11,707 bases of DNA, taken from Ignavibacteriaceae bacterium (GTDB taxonomy: Bacteria; Bacteroidota; Ignavibacteria; Ignavibacteriales; Ignavibacteriaceae). Position numbers and translations under genes: made by a program. The stretch covers positions 1-11,707 of the forward strand of contig JAPHUI010000067.1 of NCBI GenBank assembly GCA_026193755.1, given 5' to 3'. Numbering within the stretch: the first letter of the stretch is position 1; every line of letters starts with the position of its first letter. Below, in pieces: positions 1 to 8,100 of the stretch. The notes beneath the pieces are model-generated. The model was given only the letters and a program-made list of their open reading frames with translations. It was not told the origin of the DNA and made no database searches.

Positions 1-5
1 AATCT

Positions 6-39
6 TCCCCGGATTAATTTCCGGGGATTTACATTTTTT
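6..39 (+). terminator. Intrinsic terminator of an upstream gene outside the window
   Basis: A perfect 7-bp GC-rich stem (TCCCCGG at 6-12 pairing with CCGGGGA at 21-27) with an 8-base loop is followed by a T-rich stretch, including six consecutive T at 34-39. The T tract is interrupted by ACA directly after the stem, so termination may be imperfect. It probably ends a plus-strand gene lying just before the window and separates it from the DUF6029-like gene. Confidence 0.5.
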
Positions 40-57
40 ACATTATTTTCATATACT
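28..57 (+). promoter_or_regulatory. Candidate promoter for the DUF6029-like gene
   Basis: TTTACA at 28-33 and TATACT at 52-57 are 18 bases apart and each differs from the sigma-70 consensus by one base. Initiation would fall near position 64, after the ATG at 59 and before the ATG at 131, which agrees with choosing the downstream start. The region is very AT-rich, so chance matches are likely, and the candidate rests on sequence alone. Confidence 0.3.
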
Positions 58-130
58 GATGATTTTCCTAAAGCAGTATTCTAATCGTTATGTAGCTGTT
101 AATCAATTGTTCCCCAAAAGTAAAAATCGC

Positions 131-1687
131 ATGAAAAATCCCATTTATTTTTTGTACATAATAATATTAACACTATTACTCCTTATAATAAACCAGCCGA
201 TTAATGCACAGACAGAATCTCCCTGGCTTACCTGGCCACAGGGATTAGGATTTTCAAACCAGCTTGAATATTCTTATAACATTGATACCAAACAGGAAAT
301 TTTTGAAAACTGGTTGAATCTCGATTATACACTTGGAATGTTTTCTTCAGGATTAAGATTAGATGTGTTTCAACCAAATGATCCCGATCCTTCAATCAGT
401 CGTGGAAAAGATAAATATGCTGAAATAGATTATATATATTTTAAAGCCGATATTGGTGAAAAGAATGAAGGAATTTCAGTTACAGGAGGAAACTTTTATA
501 CGTTATTTGGCAGAGGAATGGTATTAAAGAGTTATGAAGACAGGGCGATCAGGATAGATAATAATTTCTTAGGATTAAAAGTAACTGGTAAATATGATGG
601 TTTTGTATTAACAGGACTTTCCGGTATGGCTGCAAATTCTAATAATGAAAGAAAGGATATACTTCATGCTTTGGATCTTGAGTACCGTGGATGGCGACCC
701 TTGAAAGTTGGAGCCACGGTGGCTTCAAATTTTTCACCTTCTGAAGAAGCAGCTCGGACTACTCTTGCATCTTTAAGATTACTTCCAAGTTTTTGGAACA
801 TCGATATGTATGCAGAATACACGGCCAAGTTTAATGAGGATATAAAGCAGAGTATTTTTAATGGCTCAGAATCAATTGTTGGTCAGGGATTTTACGGTAA
901 CTTAAATTTTTATTTTGGTTCTCTTTCGCTGCTGGGTGAATATAAATATTATGATAACATAGCTTTCACTTCTCAGGATGGAACTATCTTTTATAATACT
1001 CCGCCCTCTGTTAGGCTTGAGTACACTTACATTTTACCAAACAGACACCCCTCTCCTTTAAACCAGGCAGACGAGCAAGGATTTCAGCTGGCAGTTGGTT
1101 ACAATTTAAGTGATGATACCTATCTGACCGCTGCATATACACAGACGAAAACTCTTCCCCCAAGTTCATACTATCAAACGGTTAGTCAAATTAATATTCC
1201 GGTCTCCACACAACTGAAAGAATTTTATGTTAGTGGGCAGCAAAACTGGAGTGAAGATTTAACTACAATTGCTGCCTTAGCGTATAACGAAGAGTTGGCA
1301 ACGAACACAAAAAATATTACTCCTATTCTTGAAAACAGATTTTATTTTGGAGAAGTTAATACAATAAAGATTATAATAGAGCACCAGCATGCCACAGACA
1401 GAACAACAACAGAACAATATTATTCAGATGTTCTTTCAGTCGAATATTTAAGATCACCGGGATTCAGCGTTGCTGTTGTTTCTGAACTTCAAACTAAAGA
1501 ACCTGAACCGGGGAGAACAGTTAGAAAATTCTGGGGTTTTATTCAGACGGGCTACAAATTTGGAGGACATACAGATATTAGTTTACTTGTAGGAACACGG
1601 CAGGCAGGTAACATTTGTATAGGTGGAGTATGCAGATATGAACCGGCGTTTCAAGGTGTAGAACTGAAACTTTTAACAAGATTGTAA
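131..1687 (+). CDS. DUF6029-like outer-membrane beta-barrel protein
   Basis: This 518-residue protein carries a signal peptide (MKNPIYFLY, a hydrophobic run, then INA before QTES), so it is exported. The rest is alternating polar/aromatic beta-strand sequence with no catalytic motif, as expected for an outer-membrane barrel. The segment at about residues 119-151 (GGNFYTLFGRGMVLKSYEDR and following) and the end with two close cysteines (C496 and C501, in NICIGGVCRYEPAF) resemble the DUF6029 family of Bacteroidota; this is recognised from memory, not searched. An in-frame ATG at 59 would add 24 residues ahead of the signal peptide, so the ATG at 131 is preferred; neither start has a clear Shine-Dalgarno sequence. 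A 383-base gap separates it from the next gene, so it is probably transcribed alone. Its molecular role is unknown. Confidence 0.75.
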   Translation: MKNPIYFLYIIILTLLLLIINQPINAQTESPWLTWPQGLGFSNQLEYSYNIDTKQEIFENWLNLDYTLGMFSSGLRLDVFQPNDPDPSISRGKDKYAEIDYIYFKADIGEKNEGISVTGGNFYTLFGRGMVLKSYEDRAIRIDNNFLGLKVTGKYDGFVLTGLSGMAANSNNERKDILHALDLEYRGWRPLKVGATVASNFSPSEEAARTTLASLRLLPSFWNIDMYAEYTAKFNEDIKQSIFNGSESIVGQGFYGNLNFYFGSLSLLGEYKYYDNIAFTSQDGTIFYNTPPSVRLEYTYILPNRHPSPLNQADEQGFQLAVGYNLSDDTYLTAAYTQTKTLPPSSYYQTVSQINIPVSTQLKEFYVSGQQNWSEDLTTIAALAYNEELATNTKNITPILENRFYFGEVNTIKIIIEHQHATDRTTTEQYYSDVLSVEYLRSPGFSVAVVSELQTKEPEPGRTVRKFWGFIQTGYKFGGHTDISLLVGTRQAGNICIGGVCRYEPAFQGVELKLLTRL

Positions 1688-1779
1688 AAAATGCTGAATA
1701 AAATCCTTAAAAATTGTTGTTATAGCATAATTATTGTATGTATAGATATTTTTAAAATAGGTTGACTTTATTCATAATT

Positions 1780-1808
1780 TTTACCACGTTGTAGTAACAA
1801 AATATATT
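1780..1808 (+). promoter_or_regulatory. Candidate promoter upstream of the leader ORF and receptor operon
   Basis: TTTACC at 1780-1785 and TATATT at 1803-1808 lie 17 bases apart, matching the sigma-70 consensus at 4 and 5 of 6 positions. Transcription would begin near 1815, just before the GGAGG at 1822-1826, giving a leader of about 255 bases before the receptor. No TAnnTTTG-type Bacteroidota element is seen in this gap. The call is weak because of base composition. Confidence 0.25.
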
Positions 1809-1829
1809 TTTTACAAAAAACGGAGGTTT

Positions 1830-1910
1830 ATGATACCATTTTACGCTTTTCTTAACACAAGTGTGTCTTTCTCATTTATCAAATCACGGGTTGCAATGAA
1901 TTCCTGCTAA
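1830..1910 (+). CDS. Possible 26-residue leader peptide
   Basis: An ATG at 1830 is preceded by GGAGG at 1822-1826 with a 3-base gap, closer than ideal, yet the strongest Shine-Dalgarno core in the window. The frame runs MIPFYAFLNTSV to ...MNSC and stops with TAA at 1908-1910, in the loop of a hairpin formed by 1896-1933. The peptide is serine- and phenylalanine-rich with no recognised family. Its position in the leader of the TonB-receptor operon would suit a translation-coupled attenuator or a small regulatory peptide. It could equally be a chance ORF, or the GGAGG could belong to an RNA structure. Confidence 0.25.
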   Translation: MIPFYAFLNTSVSFSFIKSRVAMNSC

Positions 1911-1933
1911 GGTTATCAAATGGCAGAATTCAT
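1896..1933 (+). repeat. Inverted repeat (hairpin) spanning the leader ORF stop
   Basis: ATGAATTCCTGC at 1896-1907 pairs with GCAGAATTCAT at 1923-1933, giving 11 base pairs with one bulged C and a 15-base loop. The leader ORF stop codon sits in the loop, so a ribosome finishing that ORF would disrupt the left arm. No T tract follows the right arm, so this is not an intrinsic terminator by itself. TTATCAAAT also occurs twice nearby (1876-1884 and 1913-1921), once in the loop. Confidence 0.4.
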
Positions 1934-1983
1934 CAGATAATATAACAATCAAAAATAACAGCGTCGTTAAAAGAAGTCTGTAA

Positions 1984-2017
1984 ATTGTATTATTATCGAA
2001 AATTCAAGACATACAAT
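1984..2017 (+). repeat. Short inverted repeat before the receptor gene
   Basis: ATTGTAT at 1984-1990 and ATACAAT at 2011-2017 are perfect 7-base inverted copies separated by 20 bases. The right arm contains TACAAT, which resembles a -10 hexamer but has no well-spaced -35. The pair could be an operator for a dimeric regulator, a weak RNA hairpin, or chance in AT-rich DNA. Confidence 0.25.
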
Positions 2018-2070
2018 AATTAACTAAAACTAATTCAATAATCATCATCCACTAATTTAGGAGAGAGATA

Positions 2071-5000
2071 ATGAATAGAATAACGACTGTTCTCCTTTTA
2101 CTTCTGTTATTACCGACATTAACTCTTGCCGGTACTACAGGAAAATTGAAAGGCAAGGTAACCGACAATGGAACGGGTGAGGTTCTGGTTGGAGCAAATG
2201 TAATTGTTCAGGGCACCTCCTTTGGAGCTGCTACCGATATCAACGGTGATTACACTATTACTAATCTCGATGCCGGTGTATATACAGTGAAATGTTCATA
2301 TATCGGCTATCAAGCATTCACCGTCTCGAATGTCCGTATAAATGCGGACCTTACCACGGAGTTAAACTTTCAACTGACTGCTGAAGGTGTACAGGTAGGC
2401 ACTGTTGAAGTTGTAGCTTTGAAACCCCTATTAAATAAAAGTAATACTAATGCCCAAAGAATAACAACGGCTGATGATATTGCAGCGCTTCCTGTAAGGG
2501 GCATTGAAAATATTTTGGCTCTTACTCCGGGCGTTGTTTTACAGGATAAATCAATTTACGTCCGTGGTGGTCGTCAGGATGAAGTAGGTTATTATGTTGA
2601 AGGAACAAATGTTACTAACCCCTATTTAGGCGGCACCAGTTTAAATTTTTCACAGGATGCTTTGGAAGAAGTTTCAGTACAGGCAGGCGGATATACTGCA
2701 GAATTTGGTGGTGCAAATGCTGGTATTATTCGCGGACAAATTAAATCAGGCACACCTAACTGGAAAGCAAGTGTAGAATATATTACAGATAATATTGGAT
2801 TTCAGGGAAGTGATCAACGCTTTAGCGGCGATAAGAATTGGTTAGGATCTTACTGGTATGGTTATACAGATTTTATTGCTACAGTAAGCGGACCCATTTT
2901 TACCCCTAAGGTAAAATTCTTTGGACTATTTGAAAATAATTTTCTAAATGATCAGGGACCACAACCTTATCCGGGTATTAACCTTGGTGTAGTCTCCGAT
3001 CCGAATGTTACACCCTTCACTGAAGTTGATGTTACTTATCCTGCCGGGGCAGTATTCAAAAATTCCTTACAATTATATTCTGGAACCGGTTCACTAACTT
3101 TTGATTTTAACCCGCTGCTTTTCAGACTGGTTGGTTCTTATTCCAGTACTGATACCTGGGAAGGGAATGGTTATGTTGATGCAGCGAATGGTCAGGCCGG
3201 TTATTCAGGTAACATTTTGAGAATACTTGATTTAGATAGGATCGGAAAGATAGATCAGACAAGTGGTGTGTTTAACCTTAAGATGACTCATATTTTAAAT
3301 TCGAACACATATTATGAACTGAATGGTGGCTATGCCTTTGATACTGACCACAGATACGATCCTTATCTAAAGGATGATTTTATAGGTTATGGTGACAGTG
3401 TTGCTAATGCAAATGTTGGCTGGACCTGGGTAAGACGGGAAGGTGAACCAACAGGTCAATATCGTACACCCTCACCATATCAGGTGTATACTTTTTCTTT
3501 CAACGCTCCGGGTGATGTAATATCACCGTACCTAAGGTCAAAAAGCGAAAATCTTAATTTTAGTGCTGCCTTCTCATCACAAGTAACTAAGGAACATTCA
3601 ATTAAAGTTGGTGGCGAATTACAGACATATACAATTCGCAATTTTGGAATTACAAACAGAAATGTAACTCCAATTGCAGGTCGTCTGAATGATCCTAATA
3701 GAACCCAGTCTTATAGAGAGATTATGACCAGTTTAGGAGTTAATAACTACGGATACGATTTGGAGGGTAATGTTTATGATGGAGAAGATAACTATGATAC
3801 AGGACAGATTGGACCAAAACAACCTTTATTTGGTGGCGCATATATCCAGGATAAAATGGAATTTCAAAACCTGATTATTAATGCTGGATTACGGTATGAT
3901 TATATTAATACGGATAACATATCTTTTATTAATCCACTACATCCTGAAGAATCAATTGATTTTAATACACAGGAAGTTAAACCGGAAGGTTTGGTAGAAA
4001 CCCCGGCCTTTAGTTCAGTAAGTCCGCGTTTAGGTTTTTCTTTCCCGATTACTGATGTAACAGTATTCCATGCTCAGTATGGTAAGTTTGTTCAACAAAC
4101 CAGGTTGAGAGATATTTATCTAGGTATGTATGCTATATCTTTTAATTTGCAGGGCAAGTTCTTTATCGGTACCCCTGTTGGCTATAATGTAAGACCAACA
4201 AGAACAACACAGTATGAAATCGGATTTACACAGCAAATTGGTGATTTTGCTTCATTCGATATCACAGGCTATTACAAAGACATACAGGATCAAGTTGTCT
4301 ATCGTCAGCAGAAGACGGGTTCAGCAGGCAATCCATCTCCATATCCTGCATATGCTTTATTAACAAATGGTGATTTCGCTACTACTAAAGGTGTTGAACT
4401 CTCCTTCAATATGCGTCGTGTGGAGAGATTTCTTATTAACGCTTCACTTTCATTCCAGGATGCCCGTGGAACCGGATCATATCCTAACGGACAAGCTGGT
4501 ATAGTTGGTGCACCACTTGATGGAGTTACTGTATTTGAACCGCAATATGTTACACCTCTTGACTATAACAAACCTTTTACCGGAAATCTTAATATCGATT
4601 ATCGCTTTGGTAAAGATGATGGTGGTCCAATACTTCAGGAATTAGGTGCATCAATACTGTTTCTTTTTGGAAGTGGTCATCCTTATACTACCGGCGAAGG
4701 AAAAGGAAATACACAGGGAAGTCTTGAAGGAGATGCACGTTTCAGGGCACCTACGGAACCATTGAATTCATCTTTAACACCTTCAACATTCCAGGTTGAT
4801 CTGAGAGTTGACAAAACAGTTAATCTGTTTGATGTATTAAATATGAATCTCTATGTATACGTTATTAACCTTTTTGATACTAAAATTGTTAAGAATGTAT
4901 TTCTCAGAACAGGTTCCCCAACAGATGATGGCTATTTAAGCCAATATGACCTTGGCGGACAATTGGCAGAACAAAACGGACCTGATTTTGTTGCGTTATA

Positions 5001-5130
5001 CAATGCAATCAATATTGATTATTTCCAGGCTTATCAAAGAGCTGGCGGACAAAACCAGGGCGCATCCGGATCTTCATTTTTATGGGGCCCGCCCCGTCAG
5101 ATCAGGTTTGGAATTAGATTGGAGTATTAA
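2071..5130 (+). CDS. TonB-dependent receptor with carboxypeptidase-regulatory-like N-terminal domain
   Basis: This 1019-residue outer-membrane protein should be an energised gated channel that imports or binds an unidentified ligand using TonB-ExbBD. A signal peptide (MNRITTVLLL... to TLTLA, residues 1-20) precedes a carboxypeptidase-regulatory-like beta-sandwich at about 24-105 (KLKGKVTDNGTGEVLVGANV, then DINGDYTITNLDAGVYTVKC). The plug follows at about 117-228, with ALPVRGIENILALTPGV, YVRGGRQDEVGYYVEG (VRGG at 164-167) and EEVSVQAGGYTAEFGG. The remainder is barrel, including NAGLRYDYI, SPRLGFSFPI and the terminal GPPRQIRFGIRLEY. Length and architecture suit the family. AGGAG lies 7 bases before the ATG. 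It is the first gene of a likely operon, 52 bases ahead of the secreted protein. No SusD homologue is adjacent, so SusC is not a justified name. Confidence 0.92.
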   Translation: MNRITTVLLLLLLLPTLTLAGTTGKLKGKVTDNGTGEVLVGANVIVQGTSFGAATDINGDYTITNLDAGVYTVKCSYIGYQAFTVSNVRINADLTTELNFQLTAEGVQVGTVEVVALKPLLNKSNTNAQRITTADDIAALPVRGIENILALTPGVVLQDKSIYVRGGRQDEVGYYVEGTNVTNPYLGGTSLNFSQDALEEVSVQAGGYTAEFGGANAGIIRGQIKSGTPNWKASVEYITDNIGFQGSDQRFSGDKNWLGSYWYGYTDFIATVSGPIFTPKVKFFGLFENNFLNDQGPQPYPGINLGVVSDPNVTPFTEVDVTYPAGAVFKNSLQLYSGTGSLTFDFNPLLFRLVGSYSSTDTWEGNGYVDAANGQAGYSGNILRILDLDRIGKIDQTSGVFNLKMTHILNSNTYYELNGGYAFDTDHRYDPYLKDDFIGYGDSVANANVGWTWVRREGEPTGQYRTPSPYQVYTFSFNAPGDVISPYLRSKSENLNFSAAFSSQVTKEHSIKVGGELQTYTIRNFGITNRNVTPIAGRLNDPNRTQSYREIMTSLGVNNYGYDLEGNVYDGEDNYDTGQIGPKQPLFGGAYIQDKMEFQNLIINAGLRYDYINTDNISFINPLHPEESIDFNTQEVKPEGLVETPAFSSVSPRLGFSFPITDVTVFHAQYGKFVQQTRLRDIYLGMYAISFNLQGKFFIGTPVGYNVRPTRTTQYEIGFTQQIGDFASFDITGYYKDIQDQVVYRQQKTGSAGNPSPYPAYALLTNGDFATTKGVELSFNMRRVERFLINASLSFQDARGTGSYPNGQAGIVGAPLDGVTVFEPQYVTPLDYNKPFTGNLNIDYRFGKDDGGPILQELGASILFLFGSGHPYTTGEGKGNTQGSLEGDARFRAPTEPLNSSLTPSTFQVDLRVDKTVNLFDVLNMNLYVYVINLFDTKIVKNVFLRTGSPTDDGYLSQYDLGGQLAEQNGPDFVALYNAINIDYFQAYQRAGGQNQGASGSSFLWGPPRQIRFGIRLEY

Positions 5131-5182
5131 TCGTGATTTTAATAATAATAACTCTATTAACAGAAAAGGAGTTTAAAAGCAT

Positions 5183-8100
5183 ATGAGATTAAGAACAATT
5201 AATTATTTTGTTGTTTTTGTGGTGAGCCTGCTTTTTATTTCTCAATCGGTTGTTAATGCCGAGGGTAATGAAAAGGGGAAAAAATCACTGCAAAAAGTTC
5301 AGCAACAGGTTCCTGTTTCGTACCTGGACATAAATAACATATTTACCGTTTTGAGAAACAATGGAATCTCGGATATAGATGTAAATCAGCAGAATTCAGG
5401 ACTGGTTTTTCCTAAAGGAAGCGGTAAAACTGCTGCTTTTACTTCAGGTTTACTCTGGGGTGCAAGAATACCCGGTGACCCTCAGGTAAGAGTTGGCGGT
5501 ACTGCTTATGCTACAGGACTTCAGCCCGGAGCTATACTGGCAGATGGAACGGCTGATGACCCAACTTTGGAAAAGTACAGGATTTACAGGGTTAGACCGG
5601 ATATTTATCCGGGTGGACCCGAAGTAGACCTTACTAACGATGCAACGTATGAACTTACCTCTGCCTCAGCTATTCGTGCTCAATATGAAACGGATTGGAC
5701 AGAGTGGCCGGCCGATCTAGGAGCACCATTTAATGATGTTGATGAAAATGGTGTTTATGATCCAACAGTAGATATTCCCGGAGTCCCAGGCGCTGATCAA
5801 ACTCTTTGGTGCATAACAAATGATCTGAACCCAACTAATACAGCCGATTTGTATGGTGCTTCTCCCATGGGTATTGAAGCACAAATTACTTATTGGGCTT
5901 ATAATCAAACGGGCGCACTTGGAAATATGTTTTTTAGAAAATATTTATTGGTTAATAAAGGAGCCCAGCAAGACACAATAACGGATATGTATGTCTCAAT
6001 GTGGTCTGATATTGATGATGGAAATGCAGGCGATGACTTTGTTGGTGTCGATACGGTTCTTAGTTTGCAATATTGTTATAATGCAAGCCCAACAGATGCA
6101 ACATATTCACCGCTTCCACCACCTGCAATTGGTTTTGACTTTTTCCAGGGTCCTTTGGTAAACGGTGTTGCAGGTGAAGATAGAAATAAAAATGGTATAG
6201 ACGATGCCATGGATTATGGTATTTTCAAAGGACAGGTAGTAGGACCTGGTAAGATTAACCTGCCAATGACTGCCGCTTATTATTTTGCAAATGGTGATCC
6301 TAATATTGGTGATCCGCCACAGGGAGATTTGGATGGCTCGACTCAATTCTACAATTTCTTCCAGGGTAAGTTTGGTTTATCCGGTGCGACTTTTACAGAC
6401 CTCAGTACAGGAGACCCTACAACTTACGCTCTGAACGGAGATCCATTATCTGGTACGGGTTGGTTGGATGGAGTACAGCTTCCACCTGGTGACAGACGAC
6501 AGGGAAGTTCTTCCGGTCCATTTACTCTTGCACCCGGTGATACTCAGGAAGTTGTTGTGGCTGAAATTTGTGCCGGCGCCCTTCCGAGTGTTAATAATAT
6601 CGCTGCAATCGGACTTTTAAAATATTATGATGGTTTGGCACAAGTAGCTTACGATAACTTCTTCGAGCTACCTCCAAATCCTGCTTTACCTAACGTGGAT
6701 GTTGTTGAACTTCCTAATCAGATCAATCTTGATTGGGGAGAAAATGTGGAGAGCATAAGTGAAACTGAAGGTTATGATATTATATTCAATGAGGAAAATT
6801 ATAAGTTCCAGGGATACAATGTTTACCAGCTTCCAAGTCAGAGTGCCTCTAAAGAGGAAGGAAGACTGATAGCTACTTTTGATGTACAGGATAATTTTCT
6901 GGTTATCATTGGTAAAGACTTCGACGCTACTACAGGCCAGATAGTATTGAGACCTCAGCAATTGGGCAACAATACAGGTATAAGTCGTTATTTAGAGATA
7001 ACTACTGATATTTTTACTGGCACACCTCTTATTAATGGGATAAAATATTATTTTGCTGTTACAGCATACGCAGTTTTACAAAGTTATGATAAAGATGTAC
7101 CAATTGATGAGTTCCCATTAATTACAAATGTTGAAAATGTTATCAGCATTTTAACTGTTGTTCCTCGTAGTCAAAATCCTGAAGAAATGTACACACCAAT
7201 TGGAGAGTTTACTGATATAACTCACGAAGGAACCGGAGACGGTGGACCAATACCTTATGTTGTTAATCCAATTGCATTAACAGGAGATGAATACGAGATT
7301 AATTTCACTCAGCGTCAGGAAATCAGAGATCCGAACGGTGATTGGGTACCCGCAAGCACTGTTATGAGGAAATCAGGTTTTGATGGTCCGGACACACTTA
7401 CTGGTTCATCCATTGACATTGCTGCTGTTTACGGACCACAGGCAGGCACATTGGAACTGCAATTTTCCTTAGACCTGGTATCTGTTGATTACGATTGGGC
7501 AGATGGTATCACGCTAACATTCCCTGCAGGAGTAACAATTCTTAGTGTGCCGGCTTTTGAGGCTGGTAATGGATCGATTTCTCCAGAGGTTGTTGGAAAT
7601 GTAATTAATATGGGTCTCGTCAATCATGAGTACACTCAGGATGGTGCGTTTACCGGTGGTGAAGAATGGAGCGTAATCGTGCAAGCGAGTGTTCCTCTCT
7701 CAGTTGACTGGATTATTTATGATGACGGATATGGCGGCGGCCCTGTTGATGCATCAGGTACAACATCCGTAACTAGTGTCGGTAATGCATCAAGATTAGC
7801 TAAATACTGGAACTTACTGAATGTAACAACTAGTGAGTTAAAACTTGAAAATCAGGGTCTTCTTCAAGGTACTATTCCATTTCCTCCACGCGATGATATT
7901 CCCGCAAATCAATTGGTAAACGTTCCACCAAGTTTACAGCCTATTGTTGATGGTTTCAGGATAGGCGTAGATGGAGGATATGCTGCCCCTACAACTATAT
8001 TTAGTTTAGAATTAAATGGTGCAAATTTAAGAATTAACAGAAGTAGCGCAGACTATCAAATGACTGATTTTACGTATTTTGGTTACGCAGATGGTTTTGC

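Larger units (their letters stand above)
1688..2070. other. Intergenic leader region upstream of the TonB-receptor operon
   Basis: This 383-base AT-rich stretch has no long ORF on either strand. After the first gene's stop there is only a weak imperfect hairpin (ATGCT at 1690-1694 with AGCAT near 1725) and no clear T tract, so termination of the first gene is uncertain. The region then holds a candidate promoter (1780-1808), a GGAGG-preceded 26-codon ORF (1830-1910), an 11-bp inverted repeat overlapping that ORF's end, a second inverted repeat (1984-2017), and the receptor's ribosome site AGGAG at 2059-2063, seven bases before its ATG. The length and structure suggest a regulated 5' leader, but no known riboswitch is recognised. 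Confidence 0.6.

Noticed and set aside
1762..1767. TTGACT as a -35 box upstream of the receptor operon
   Set aside because: No acceptable -10 hexamer and no TAnnTTTG lies at 16-19 or about 20 bases downstream.
2071..5130. Naming the receptor SusC
   Set aside because: No SusD-like lipoprotein gene is adjacent and no glycan-degrading genes are in the window; only the broader TonB-dependent receptor call is supported.
4946..5176. 76-codon plus-strand ORF overlapping the end of the TonB receptor gene
   Set aside because: It lies in another frame of well-conserved barrel sequence, has no ribosome site, and its protein has no signal or family-like pattern; a shadow frame.
5420..5445. P-loop (Walker A-like GSGKT) in the giant secreted protein
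   Set aside because: The upstream spacing GxxxxGKT is not properly met (FPKGSGKT), no Walker B context is seen, and the protein is exported where ATP is absent.
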